Shown: positions 1-9,276 of the stretch, piece by piece
Layout: each line of letters starts with the position of its first letter
Numbering within the stretch: position 1 is the first letter of the stretch
From: Desulfofarcimen acetoxidans DSM 771
GTDB lineage: Bacteria > Bacillota > Desulfotomaculia > Desulfotomaculales > Desulfofarciminaceae
NCBI RefSeq assembly: GCF_000024205.1
Contig: NC_013216.1
Coordinates: 3,410,001 to 3,474,000, forward strand
Direction: 5' to 3'
Length of the DNA stretch: 64,000 bases
Position numbers and translations under genes: made by a program
Notes under the pieces: model-generated
The model's database searches: none
What the model was told of the DNA's origin: nothing
What the model saw: the letters and a program-made list of their open reading frames with translations, nothing else

Positions 1-1204
<1,204 letters not shown>

Positions 1205-1282
1205 TTACCTCCAGTCTTTTAAAGCTTTTATTCTACAAGCAGTCAACAAATTCCTTTTAAGTTTAATTATTTTTTACAAAAA

Positions 1283-1933
1283 CTATTTCTGACTAAACTT
1301 TGCTACCTCAGCGGCGAAATCATCTTCTTTTTTCTGAATCCCTTCGCCCAGTTCATATCTGGTAAAACGGCGAATGCTGATGTTCTCACCTATTTTAGAT
1401 ATTTTCTCATTTAGCAGCTGCTTTACTGTCATATCAGGATTTTTAATAAAAGCCTGTTCTAACAAGCAAACATCCTTAAAGAATTTTTGCACGCGGCCTT
1501 CCACCATTTTGTCAACGATCTTTTCCGGCTTGCCCTCATTCAGTGCCTGGTTTCTCAGGATTTCCTTTTCCTTCTCAATTACCTCGGGTGAAATCTCTTC
1601 CGAAGCCACATATTCAGGACGCGCAGCAGCAATCTGCATAGCAATGTCTTTGGCAAACTCCTTAAACTCATCAGTTTTAGCCACAAAATCAGTCTCACAA
1701 TTTATTTCTACCAGCACGCCGATACGACCGCCACCGTGAATATAAGACTCCACCACACCTTCAGCAGTAATACGGCCGGATTTCTTAGCTGCAGCAGCCA
1801 AACCTTTTTCACGCAGGTAAACGATCGCTTTTTCCATATCCCCGTCTGATTCCGTAAGCGCTTTTTTACAATCCATCATACCAGCGCCTGTTTTTTCACG
1901 TAATTCCTTAACCATCCCGGCAGAAATTGCCAT
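1283..1933 (-). CDS. tsf: Elongation factor Ts, short form
   Basis: EF-Ts is the guanine-nucleotide exchange factor for EF-Tu. The 216-residue product starts [20 protein letters not shown], with the UBA-like N-terminal domain and the conserved DCKKAL motif, followed by CETDFVAKT near residue 80. It is much shorter than the E. coli or Bacillus proteins (about 283-293) and has the single-core-domain length seen in several clostridial and thermophilic lineages. The ATG follows GAGGAGGGCTGACC. It lies between rpsB and pyrH; a terminator-like hairpin upstream suggests part of the rpsB transcript stops before tsf. Confidence 0.96.
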   Translation of the reverse strand: MAISAGMVKELREKTGAGMMDCKKALTESDGDMEKAIVYLREKGLAAAAKKSGRITAEGVVESYIHGGGRIGVLVEINCETDFVAKTDEFKEFAKDIAMQIAAARPEYVASEEISPEVIEKEKEILRNQALNEGKPEKIVDKMVEGRVQKFFKDVCLLEQAFIKNPDMTVKQLLNEKISKIGENISIRRFTRYELGEGIQKKEDDFAAEVAKFSQK

Positions 1934-2060
1934 GGTCAGCCCTCCTCAAAAATCCATGTTTTTCTAGAAGCCTTTATGTTATTATAACCAAAACAACCAT
2001 ACAACAAACAAACTAAAAAGCAATCAGTTTTATTTCTGAAATATTCTATGGCGACAGATA

Positions 2061-2103
2061 TAAAAAGGTGGGGCAACCCATTTCAGAAAATAAGCCCCCA
2101 CCC
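2061..2103 (-). terminator. Hairpin with U-run between rpsB and tsf
   Basis: On the minus strand, GGTGGGGGC pairs with GCCCCACC across an approximately 19-base loop and is followed directly by TTTTTATAT. This is a good intrinsic terminator placed 8 bases after the rpsB stop. Because tsf follows on the same strand, it probably acts as a partial terminator or attenuator that lowers tsf relative to rpsB. Confidence 0.75.
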
Positions 2104-2111
2104 ATGTCTAT

Positions 2112-2810
2112 CTACTCGGAAATTTGTTCTCCTTGCTTACCTTCTAAAACAGCTTCCGCCATTTTACTGGTTAAAAGACGAACTGCCCGAATGGCATCAT
2201 CATTACCAGGAATAATATAGTCGATTTCATCCGGATCACAGTTTGTATCAACAATTGCTACAATAGGAATGCCCAGCTTGCGGGCCTCGGCTACGGCAAT
2301 GCGTTCTTTACGCGGATCTACGACAAACAGTGCCGCAGGCAAACGCTTCATTTCCTTAATACCGCCTAAAAACTTCTGCAGCCTCTCTTTTTCATGCATC
2401 AGTTCAGCCACTTCTTTTTTAGGCAATAAGCTAAAAGTACCGTCGGCTTCCATTCTGTCCAGCTCGTGCAAACGGTCAATACGCTTACGGATGGTTTGGA
2501 AATTTGTCAGCATGCCGCCTAACCAACGCTGGTTAACGTAAAACATCCCGCATTTTTCTGCTTCTTCTTTTACTGATTCCTGAGCCTGCTTTTTGGTTCC
2601 CACAAATAAAAGTGTTTCCCCGCTAAGAGCCAGGTCTTTGATAAAATTATATGCAACATCAACCATTTTCACGGTCTTCTGTAAATCTATAATATAGATC
2701 CCGTTGCGGTCAGTAAAAATATAAGGGGCCATCTTGGGGTTCCAACGCCGGGTTTGGTGTCCGAAATGCACACCTGATTCCAAAAGCTGCTTCATTGATA
2801 TAACTCCCAC
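2112..2810 (-). CDS. rpsB: 30S ribosomal protein S2
   Basis: S2 is a 30S subunit protein that helps recruit S1-type functions and binds 16S rRNA. The product contains the family hallmarks [19 protein letters not shown] near the N terminus, [18 protein letters not shown] and the late VDTNCDPD segment. I chose the GTG at 2810-2808 because a GGGAGGTG ribosome binding site sits 5 bases before it. An in-frame upstream ATG at 2858 would put that site inside the gene and add 16 residues unlike the family. This gives 232 residues, normal for S2. It is the first gene of the translation operon and has its own promoter at 2931-2959. Confidence 0.96.
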   Translation of the reverse strand: MGVISMKQLLESGVHFGHQTRRWNPKMAPYIFTDRNGIYIIDLQKTVKMVDVAYNFIKDLALSGETLLFVGTKKQAQESVKEEAEKCGMFYVNQRWLGGMLTNFQTIRKRIDRLHELDRMEADGTFSLLPKKEVAELMHEKERLQKFLGGIKEMKRLPAALFVVDPRKERIAVAEARKLGIPIVAIVDTNCDPDEIDYIIPGNDDAIRAVRLLTSKMAEAVLEGKQGEQISE

Positions 2811-2930
2811 TATTACACCTCCCCCCTGAACGGTTTTATCATCCTCCGTCATCTTCATCTACAGACAGAACCTTAAATAAGGCCAACCCTGCCCAATATC
2901 AGACAACGTGTGTATTTCACACCAGTGATA

Positions 2931-2959
2931 ATTTTAGCATAAACCGAGACCGGATGCAA
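2931..2959 (-). promoter_or_regulatory. Sigma-A promoter for rpsB
   Basis: Minus-strand TTGCAT (2959-2954), a 17-base spacer and TAAAAT (2936-2931) with an extended -10 TGC. The leader to the rpsB GTG is about 115 bases, long enough for autogenous control by S2, though I see no specific known leader motif. Confidence 0.8.
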
Positions 2960-3027
2960 GAAAATTAACCTCAAATTATCCTGTCAGGAGCAAAAATAAC
3001 AAACTTAGACAGAGGGCCAATTCTAAA

Positions 3028-3159
3028 TTAAACTTTGAACTTACCAACCAGAGAATCCAATCTGGCAGCCATTTGCGAAAGGCCTTCCGAAGACGCGGAC
3101 ACTTCTTCCATAGTAGCCGTTTGCTCTTCAGTAGCACCGGCTACATTTTGTATGCCAAA
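3028..3159 (-). pseudogene. 3' remnant of a methyl-accepting chemotaxis protein
   Basis: About 43 codons ending in TAA at 3030-3028 read as the extreme C terminus of a chemoreceptor. The order is NVAGATEEQTATMEEVSASS, then LSQMAARLDSLVGKFKV, a standard MCP ending. Upstream of about 3159 the frame no longer resembles the conserved hairpin domain, so the rest of the gene is gone. It lies in the roughly 710-base gap between rpsB and rpsU. Apart from the rpsB promoter, this remnant and the rpsU terminator, I see nothing else in that gap. Confidence 0.8.
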
Positions 3160-3412
3160 ACCGTTTTTATATATCCTTAGCAGCCGATAATCTGCCGCCG
3201 GCGTATACTCTTTTAGCTATATTAATATTTAACTGCATTTTAAGCGTTGTTTAATCCGTTTACAGAGTATACTTACCGCATTCCATAAATATGAAGTTGA
3301 AAATGAAATAAATTCATTATATCAGAAGTGGCTGAGAAAACCCTGAGATAAATCTGAGAATTTGCTTAAATTATTGCTGATTTTGCCGCTTTCGTGATGT
3401 TTGCCAGCACAT

Positions 3413-3448
3413 AAAAACACCCTAACCTGAAAGGTTAGGGTGTTTTTT
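3413..3448 (-). terminator. Intrinsic terminator after rpsU
   Basis: A perfect 14-base stem (AAACACCCTAACCT with its complement) around a 3-base loop lies downstream of rpsU, with a T-run on each side, so it can stop transcripts from either strand. Its natural client is rpsU on the minus strand. Confidence 0.85.
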
Positions 3449-3523
3449 TATGTTATACTATTTTTGCTTATAATATTTCCAAATCTGCCTGAGCAGCATT
3501 ACGACCTGCAATGTGTTTGGTAT

Positions 3524-3721
3524 TTAGTTAAACTTGCGCTTCCTTGCCCTGGCCGCCAGTTTTCTAGCTGCTTCGGATTTCTTTTTACGCTTGACACTGG
3601 GTTTTTCATAGTGCTCGTGCTTTCTAGCCTCTGCCAACACGCCTGCCTTCTGACAAGTTCTTTTAAAGCGCCGGAGGGCACTATCCAGTGTTTCATTTTT
3701 ACCCACCTTGATTTCTGCCAT
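3524..3721 (-). CDS. rpsU: 30S ribosomal protein S21
   Basis: S21 is a small basic 30S protein needed for translation initiation. From the ATG at 3721 the product is 65 residues, beginning [20 protein letters not shown] and ending in a lysine/arginine-rich tail ([16 protein letters not shown]). This matches Firmicute S21 proteins, which are usually 57-65 residues. An in-frame start 30 bases upstream would bury the GGAGGGGAAAGATCA ribosome binding site, so it is rejected. It is transcribed alone from a strong promoter at 3800-3828 and ends at the terminator at 3413-3448. Confidence 0.96.
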   Translation of the reverse strand: MAEIKVGKNETLDSALRRFKRTCQKAGVLAEARKHEHYEKPSVKRKKKSEAARKLAARARKRKFN

Positions 3722-3799
3722 TGATCTTTCCCCTCCCTCCGCCAAAACCATAAGACAAAACCAGCCACTTATATGCTGTATTTTCTAAACGTAACTTAG

Positions 3800-3828
3800 A
3801 TTATACAACAAGGGGAGAAATCAGTCAA
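3800..3828 (-). promoter_or_regulatory. Strong sigma-A promoter for rpsU
   Basis: Minus-strand TTGACT (3828-3823), a 17-base spacer and a consensus TATAAT (3805-3800). The -35 box abuts the stop codon of the HIT gene (3829). Confidence 0.88.
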
Positions 3829-4173
3829 CTACCCTGGAGGCCATTGGAAGGGTCTACCGGCAAGAAAATGATAATGAATATGATAAACCAGTTGACCTGC
3901 ATCACGTTTACAGTTTGTGACTAATCGATAACCCCTGTCCTCAAGGTTATAATCCCTGGCCAGTTTAGCAGCCACAAGCTGAATTTTTCCAACCAGCACG
4001 GCATCCTCTTCCTGCAAATCCATGACAGTCGGAATGTGTTTCTTAGGAATAAACAAGAGGTGGATAGGAGCAACCGGCTTAACATCTACAAAAACCATAA
4101 TGTCATTATCCTCATAAATAATTTCAGCCGGAATTTCCTTTTTGACTATCTTACAAAAAACGCAGTCCTGCAT
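3829..4173 (-). CDS. HIT-family nucleotide hydrolase (HinT-like)
   Basis: HIT proteins of this branch hydrolyse purine nucleoside phosphoramidates and AMP-lysine adducts. The 114-residue product opens with MQDCVFCKIV, including the paired cysteines seen in HinT orthologues. It carries the histidine triad as HIHYHFL near the C terminus, followed by AGRPFQWPPG. The catalytic middle histidine of HxHxHxx is intact. I place the start at the ATG at 4173, eight bases after GGGAGGTG; the GTG at 4182 overlaps that site. It lies between mtaB and rpsU on the same strand, a common clostridial arrangement. Confidence 0.93.
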   Translation of the reverse strand: MQDCVFCKIVKKEIPAEIIYEDNDIMVFVDVKPVAPIHLLFIPKKHIPTVMDLQEEDAVLVGKIQLVAAKLARDYNLEDRGYRLVTNCKRDAGQLVYHIHYHFLAGRPFQWPPG

Positions 4174-4206
4174 ATTTCCCACCTCCCCCCGGTTATTTTA
4201 TACTCT

Positions 4207-4319
4207 GGGAAATCATGCCTATAAATGACTTGTGGATAAGTTAAGGTTAGCACTGCATAATTTCCATTGAGCACGAGTGCCTCTGGCTGCTCGAAAATCG
4301 CCTAAAGCGACTTTCTTGA
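4207..4319. repeat. Dispersed 3'-UTR repeat, copy 1
   Basis: This segment lies just downstream of mtaB. It matches the reverse complement of 47674-47787 over almost its full length (shared blocks include TGTGGATAAGTTA, TGAGCACGA and AAAGCGACTTTCTTG), and its hairpin-proximal half also matches 9211-9276. The end nearest the upstream gene folds into an imperfect hairpin, AAAGTCGC...GCGATTTT on the minus strand. Confidence 0.8.
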
Positions 4320-4383
4320 CCTGCAAAGATAAATACCATTAATTATTCTATTCAACAAGACCTGGCTAAATCCTTCCTGGCAC

Positions 4384-5691
4384 CTAAATAATTATACCTG
4401 TCTGATATTGTATGCCCGTTTTTTCAATTTTTATATCTATTATCTCGCCGCTTAAGTTCTCCAGGCAGGCAAAAACCACCCTCAGGTAATTAGGGGTTAA
4501 ACCCTCCCAGCAGCCGCCCCGGCCGGAAAAAGGCTGCTCTGCCAGAACAGGCAGAGTCAGGCCTGCAAATTTAGACGCGTAATTCTCTGTCAACTGCTCC
4601 CCTAAAGCTATCAGCCTTCGGCTGCGCTGTTCTTTAACCCGCGCATCCACCTGTTGGGGAAAGCCGGCGGCCGGAGTACCCCGGCGGGGAGAATATTTAA
4701 ACACGTGCATGCCGGAAAAGGCCATGTCTTTGATAAAACCCAGGGCCTGCTCAAAATCCTCCTCAGTCTCACCGGGAAAACCGGCCATAATATCGGTGGT
4801 CACTGCCAGGTTCGGCATTTTCTCGCGCAGGTTATTTAATATTTTTGCATAGCCCTCAGTCGTATAGCGGCGCCTCATCAGCTTTAAAACCCTGTCCGAA
4901 CCGCTCTGCAGGGGTATATGCAGGTGGGGGCAAAATATTTTCGAATGAAGAATAAGCTCAATTAACTCAGGGGACAAATCGTTAGGCTCTATGGAACTCA
5001 GGCGCAGCCTGCTTAACCCTGAGATCCGCAGCAGCTTTTCCACGATAGCCGCCAGGCTGGTCTTGGCAGGCAGATCCACCCCGTAGGCACCGGTTTGAAT
5101 GCCTGTCAGCACGATTTCCTTAAAGCCGGCGGCCAACAGTGATTCCGCTTCATTTAAAACGGCCTCCGGCTGCCGGCTGCGCAAGGGGCCGCGGGCATAG
5201 GGAATAATGCAATAGCTGCAAAAATTGCGGCAGCCCTCCTGAATTTTTAAATATGCCCGTACACGGCCCTGCCCTGCCGGCGCCGGCAGTTCTTCATAAA
5301 AACAGGCTTTTTCTATGTCCGCAACGGCATTGATCTTTTCAGCTTTGCTGCTGGCTTCCACCAGATCTACTATTTTATCACGGTCAGAGGTACCTACCAC
5401 CAAATCCACTTCCGGCAGAGACATCAGCTCACCGGGAGAAGTCTGGGCATAGCAGCCTGTTACCGCTATCACCGCTTCGGGATTGGTTCTCACGGCCCGT
5501 CTAATTAACTGGCGGGATTTGCGGTCGCTCAGGTGGGTTACGGTACAGGTGTTAATAACATAAACACCGGCGGGTTCAGTGAAATCGACCTCGCTGTAGC
5601 CTTTGCTGCGAAACAGGGAGACTATGGCTGCTGCTTCATACTGGTTTACTTTGCAGCCCAGAGTGGCTACCGCTACTGTTTTACTCTTCAT
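4384..5691 (-). CDS. mtaB: tRNA t6A37 methylthiotransferase MtaB
   Basis: MtaB is a radical-SAM enzyme that converts t6A to ms2t6A at position 37 of ANN-decoding tRNAs. The 435-residue product has the three-domain layout. The N-terminal UPF0004 domain starts with ATLGCKVNQYE (the GCKVNQ form separates MtaB from MiaB's GCQMN). The radical-SAM core has CRNFCSYCIIPYARG with the CxxxCxxC cluster motif. A C-terminal TRAM-like region follows. The ATG at 5691 lies 8 bases after AAGGTAG; the GTG three codons earlier overlaps that site. It sits downstream of rsmE behind a 251-bp palindromic element, so it may have its own promoter. Confidence 0.95.
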   Translation of the reverse strand: MKSKTVAVATLGCKVNQYEAAAIVSLFRSKGYSEVDFTEPAGVYVINTCTVTHLSDRKSRQLIRRAVRTNPEAVIAVTGCYAQTSPGELMSLPEVDLVVGTSDRDKIVDLVEASSKAEKINAVADIEKACFYEELPAPAGQGRVRAYLKIQEGCRNFCSYCIIPYARGPLRSRQPEAVLNEAESLLAAGFKEIVLTGIQTGAYGVDLPAKTSLAAIVEKLLRISGLSRLRLSSIEPNDLSPELIELILHSKIFCPHLHIPLQSGSDRVLKLMRRRYTTEGYAKILNNLREKMPNLAVTTDIMAGFPGETEEDFEQALGFIKDMAFSGMHVFKYSPRRGTPAAGFPQQVDARVKEQRSRRLIALGEQLTENYASKFAGLTLPVLAEQPFSGRGGCWEGLTPNYLRVVFACLENLSGEIIDIKIEKTGIQYQTGIII

Positions 5692-5786
5692 TATAAACAC
5701 TACCTTAGGTTAAGCTGCGATGGGTCTCATTACTCTCTCTATTCAAAAGCCTGGCTTTCGATTTGCTTCGGCTATTAGAACGGGTT

Positions 5787-6037
5787 CGCTATGTTTATCC
5801 CCTCTCCGTTCAGGGCTGCGCGCAGGACGTCTCTAAGAAATCCTTTGGACCGAACTAAGAGCCCCTCGATGTGCGCATGGGTTCTCAAATCTTTGCTGCA
5901 TGGTCTTACACCAGAGATTTTTACCTTTTAGTGACTTATTGTATGCACTGCCGGGGCTCTAAGTTCGGATACCCAAAGGATTTCTAAGAGCCGTTAGCCT
6001 GCGCTTCGCCAGTCACTCCAACGGGATAAACATAGCG
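5787..6037. repeat. 251-bp palindromic (MITE-like) element
   Basis: The rsmE-mtaB gap (5692-6125) has no gene. Instead, left arm 5787-5865 is an imperfect inverted repeat of right arm 5953-6037. Both read CGCTATGTTTATCCC at the outside, TAAGAAATCCTTTGG in the middle and AGAGCCCC at the inside. The unpaired centre is about 87 bases. The arms differ by several indels, so this is an old element. The RNA could fold into one very long hairpin. Confidence 0.8.
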
Positions 6038-6125
6038 CCCCCTGATAGTCGGGTTTATTCAAAATTTTATTTGTACTTACAAAGTTCAATTTGCGAGATA
6101 AAAAATCTATTTTTAAAACATTCTC

Positions 6126-6899
6126 CTAACTTTTATAGTCAGCCGGGGTTCCGCCTAAATCGCCGAACTCGTACATGATTATGCTTAAGACAGCTATGCC
6201 GGCGGTTTCTGTGCGCAGTATGCGGGGACCCAGGGAGACGGGGATTACTCCGTACTGCCGCGCCTGTGCTGCTTCCGACCTGGTGAAGCCACCCTCGGGG
6301 CCTATGAAGATATAGATTTCGAAAGGGGGGACTTTAGCTTCCAGATTATCGCGCAGGCTTTTCAGGCCTCTGGCTGTTTCCTCTTCCCAGGGCAGCAGGC
6401 ACAGCGCTTTCTCGGGCAGGGACTCCAAGACTTCTTGCCAGCTCATGGCTCTCTCTACCGACGGGTGCTTGCCCCTTTTGCACTGTTTGGCCGCTTCCAT
6501 GGCAATTCTCTGCCAGCGTTCCTGGCGCTGAGCGGCTTTTTTTTCGTCCAGGCGGACTATCGCCCGCTCACACTGCAGGGGTATGAGTGTGGACAGGCCC
6601 AGCTCGGTGCCTTTCTGTACGATTAAGTCCATTTTGTCGGACTTGGGCAGTCCCTGAACCAGGGTTATTTTGACCGGGGGCTCGTTATCGGGCAGGCCCT
6701 CAGCGGTTATTTCGCAGAAGACTTTTTCTTTATTTTTCCCGGTAATACGGGCTGAAAATACACCGCCCTCACCGTCGATTATGGTCACTTCATCTCCGGC
6801 TGCCAGGCGCAAAACGCGGTTGACGTGCTCCATTTCCGTCCCCGTAATGCAAGCCTGCCTACCCTTTATGCGGGTAGGCGGTACATACACCCTGGTCAT
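6126..6899 (-). CDS. rsmE: 16S rRNA m3U1498 methyltransferase
   Basis: RsmE methylates N3 of U1498 in 16S rRNA using SAM. The 257-residue product has the SPOUT/trefoil-knot SAM site in the C-terminal half: YIFIGPEGGFTRSEAAQA and LGPRILRTETAG. It also has the N-terminal PUA-like domain and the internal GLPKSDKMDLIVQKGTELG segment typical of the family. The length is normal. The start is the ATG at 6899 following GGGAGGATGTCCA. It is downstream of prmA by 98 bases on the same strand; dnaJ-prmA-rsmE-mtaB is the usual Firmicute order. Confidence 0.96.
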   Translation of the reverse strand: MTRVYVPPTRIKGRQACITGTEMEHVNRVLRLAAGDEVTIIDGEGGVFSARITGKNKEKVFCEITAEGLPDNEPPVKITLVQGLPKSDKMDLIVQKGTELGLSTLIPLQCERAIVRLDEKKAAQRQERWQRIAMEAAKQCKRGKHPSVERAMSWQEVLESLPEKALCLLPWEEETARGLKSLRDNLEAKVPPFEIYIFIGPEGGFTRSEAAQARQYGVIPVSLGPRILRTETAGIAVLSIIMYEFGDLGGTPADYKS

Positions 6900-6997
6900 T
6901 GGACATCCTCCCTTTAAAAGAGAATCTCACTGCTTTTTACATCGTAGAGCATGCCGTCGTGCTTTGACTGCTCTCTTAGAAAAAATCTCTCTGATTT

Positions 6998-7930
6998 TCA
7001 AGCCTCTCTTACACTCAACACTGCCACCCACTCACCGTCCCGTTTGATTTCCCGGACGGTAAAGCCTGCCTTATTGATTGCTGTTCTGACATCCTTGTCT
7101 CTGTCTTTGATAATTCCGGAGGCAATGAATCTTCCGCCGGGAACCAGAAAACGGGCTGCATCCGCCGCCAGCTTGATGATTACGTCAGCAATGATGTTGG
7201 CCGCCAGCAGGTCCGCCGGAGCGGCGCCTTGAGCCAGCATGGCCAGCAGATCACTTTCGAGAACCTCCACTTTATCCGTTACGCCGTTTAACTCGGCATT
7301 TTCCAGGGCTACACGAACGGCCACCGGATCGTTGTCCACGGCTCTTACCGAACCGGCACCCAATTTGGCCGCAGTTACGGCCAGTATGCCGGAACCGGTA
7401 CCCACATCTATAACTCTGTCGCCCGGCCGCAGGTATTCCTCCAGCAGTTCCATGCACATCACGGTGGTGGCGTGCGTGCCGCTGCCAAAGGCCATGCCGG
7501 GATCAAGCTCTATAATCAACCTCTCGCCGGATCCTTGGTAGTCTTCCCAGCTTGGCTTGACTACCAGCTTCCGGCCCACCTCGACCGGCTTGTAGTAGGC
7601 CTGCCAGGCGGTTGCCCAGTCGGTTTCCGGCAGCTCACGGGTGCTCAGCTCAGGCTTTTCCCGGAGCGGCAGATCTGCCAGTGCCTGCCGCAGTCTCTGC
7701 AGGCGCTCTTCCAGGCGATCGTCAACGGGCAGGTAGGCCTTAACTTGCGGCCAGGCCTGTGGCTCTGTGGAAAAATCGAGCGCCTGCGTGTCAGCGGGCG
7801 CGTCTCTGTAGCTGTCCGAAAGAGCCGGGTCTTCTATAACTGTGCCGCCTGTTCCCAAATCATCGAAAATACTGCCTACCGGTTCAACACCTTCCGGCAG
7901 AACCCTTACTGCCACTTCCATCCAATTCAC
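6998..7930 (-). CDS. prmA: Ribosomal protein L11 methyltransferase
   Basis: PrmA trimethylates ribosomal protein L11 with SAM. The 310-residue product has an N-terminal substrate-binding domain beginning NWMEVAV. The C-terminal Rossmann methyltransferase domain shows VIDVGTGSGILAVTAAKLG (SAM-binding motif I), VRAVDNDPVAV (motif II) and the ANIIADVI catalytic-region motif. The family typically begins with a short hydrophobic strand of the form (K/N)WxE, so I keep the GTG start at 7930, three codons before the first ATG. The dnaJ stop is 25 bases upstream, so it is part of the heat-shock transcript. Confidence 0.95.
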   Translation of the reverse strand: MNWMEVAVRVLPEGVEPVGSIFDDLGTGGTVIEDPALSDSYRDAPADTQALDFSTEPQAWPQVKAYLPVDDRLEERLQRLRQALADLPLREKPELSTRELPETDWATAWQAYYKPVEVGRKLVVKPSWEDYQGSGERLIIELDPGMAFGSGTHATTVMCMELLEEYLRPGDRVIDVGTGSGILAVTAAKLGAGSVRAVDNDPVAVRVALENAELNGVTDKVEVLESDLLAMLAQGAAPADLLAANIIADVIIKLAADAARFLVPGGRFIASGIIKDRDKDVRTAINKAGFTVREIKRDGEWVAVLSVREA

Positions 7931-7955
7931 CGGCTCGGGGCCCCTTTCATTAAGT

Positions 7956-9080
7956 TTAACCCATAATCACGTCTTTTACTTTTTCAAAAAAACCCTTATC
8001 CGTGCTGGAGACATTTTTTCCACCCAGCCGGGCAAATTCCCGCAGCAGTTCTTTTTGCTTGTCGTTTAGTTTGGTGGGGGTAACCACCTTGATTACCACA
8101 TGGTGATCGCCCCTGCCATGACCGTTCAGTTGCTTGACACCTTTGCCCCGCAAGCGGATAACCGTCCCGTTTTGCGTACCCTCCGGAACTTTCAGCTTAT
8201 GTTTGCCATCCAGTGTATCCACATCCAGCTCATCGCCCAGGGAAGCCTGAACAAAGGTGATGGGAACTTCGCTGATAATGTCATAATTCTCACGCCGGAA
8301 AATTTCATGGGACGCTACCCTGATAAATACGTACAGATCACCGTGCGGGCCGCCAAGTGTTCCCGCCTCACCCTCACCGGAAAGACGCAGGCGGGAGCCG
8401 GTATCTACTCCGGCCGGAACCTTGACATGAATATTTTTAGTCCTCCGCACCTGTGTGGAACCATGACAGGTCGGGCAGGGCTTATCGATAATTTTACCCC
8501 GTCCGCGGCATTTTTCGCAGGTACGGGTCTGGACTATCCGGCCAAAGGCAGTATTTTGAGCATATTGCACCTGACCGCTGCCACCGCAGCCGTCGCAGGT
8601 TTTCGAGGAAGTCCCCGGAGCTGCCCCGCTGCCGCCACAGGTAGTACAGTTTTCCGTGCGAGGAATCTTAATATCTCTTTCCACACCAAAGGCAGCCTCG
8701 GTAAAGGATATTTCAATCTCCAGACGTAAGTCGGCGCCTCTCTCCGGGCCGCGCCTGCGTCCACCGCCGCCGCCACCAAAAAACATATCGAATATATCGC
8801 CCAGACCGCCAAAATCACTGAAATCAAAACCGCCACCGCCAAAACCGCCCTGCTGCTCAAAAGCGGCGTGGCCGTAATGGTCATATGCAGCTTTCTTCTG
8901 GGGATCCTGCAAAACATCATAAGCCTCGGCTATCTCCTTAAACTTAGCCTCGGCATTAGCGTCACCGGTGTTAACATCCGGGTGATATTTACGGGCCAGC
9001 TTGCGAAAGGCCTTTTTTATCTCCTCAACCGAAGCGTCTTTTGACACGCCCAAAGCCTCGTAATAATCTCGCTTTGCCAT
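7956..9080 (-). CDS. dnaJ: Co-chaperone DnaJ (Hsp40)
   Basis: DnaJ delivers unfolded clients to DnaK and stimulates its ATPase. The 374-residue protein is a full type I Hsp40. It has a J domain at 1-70 with HPD at residues 33-35, a Gly/Phe-rich region at about 74-110, and four CxxCxGxG zinc-finger repeats at about 140-215 ([32 protein letters not shown]). Two C-terminal substrate-binding domains follow. It lies 195 bases downstream of dnaK. The gap holds a hairpin, a copy of the dispersed repeat and a possible internal promoter, so dnaJ may be expressed partly apart from dnaK. Confidence 0.97.
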   Translation of the reverse strand: MAKRDYYEALGVSKDASVEEIKKAFRKLARKYHPDVNTGDANAEAKFKEIAEAYDVLQDPQKKAAYDHYGHAAFEQQGGFGGGGFDFSDFGGLGDIFDMFFGGGGGGRRRGPERGADLRLEIEISFTEAAFGVERDIKIPRTENCTTCGGSGAAPGTSSKTCDGCGGSGQVQYAQNTAFGRIVQTRTCEKCRGRGKIIDKPCPTCHGSTQVRRTKNIHVKVPAGVDTGSRLRLSGEGEAGTLGGPHGDLYVFIRVASHEIFRRENYDIISEVPITFVQASLGDELDVDTLDGKHKLKVPEGTQNGTVIRLRGKGVKQLNGHGRGDHHVVIKVVTPTKLNDKQKELLREFARLGGKNVSSTDKGFFEKVKDVIMG

Positions 9081-9124
9081 GAGTACACCACCTTGCTTGC
9101 TACTCTCTTTTATATACCTTAAAC

Positions 9125-9155
9125 ATTATACATTAAATGACCCTGGAAAGTGTAA
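9125..9155 (-). promoter_or_regulatory. Possible internal promoter for dnaJ
   Basis: A consensus -10 TATAAT (9130-9125) is preceded at 19 bases by TTACAC (9155-9150). The -10 is perfect, but the spacing and the -35 are poor, so this is a moderate candidate only. Confidence 0.4.
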
Positions 9156-9179
9156 TAAAAATAATATTTTAACGCAGTA

Positions 9180-9204
9180 CAGGGGAAACCTCACGGTTCC
9201 CCTG
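9180..9204 (-). other. Stable hairpin in the dnaK-dnaJ gap
   Basis: CAGGGGAA pairs with TTCCCCTG around a 9-base loop. There is no adjacent U-run on the minus strand, so it is more likely an mRNA stabiliser or processing site between dnaK and dnaJ than a strong terminator. Confidence 0.45.
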
Positions 9205-9210
9205 CTCTGC

Positions 9211-9276
9211 TGCATAACTCCCAACGAGTATAAGTACCTATGGCTGCTTGAAAATCGTTTAAAGCGACTTTCTTGT
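9211..9276. repeat. Dispersed 3'-UTR repeat, copy 2 (short)
   Basis: This copy matches the hairpin-proximal half of the element at 4207-4319: CTGCATAA, TGGCTGCTTGAAAATCG and AAAGCGACTTTCTTG. It lies immediately downstream of dnaK in the same orientation relative to its gene as the other two copies. The hairpin GAAAGTCGC/GCGATTTTC-like arms abut the dnaK stop. Confidence 0.75.

Noticed and set aside
3203-3272. GTATACTCT and its complement 52 bases apart
   Set aside because: Only 9 bases each and too far apart to judge; no T-run or promoter beside it.
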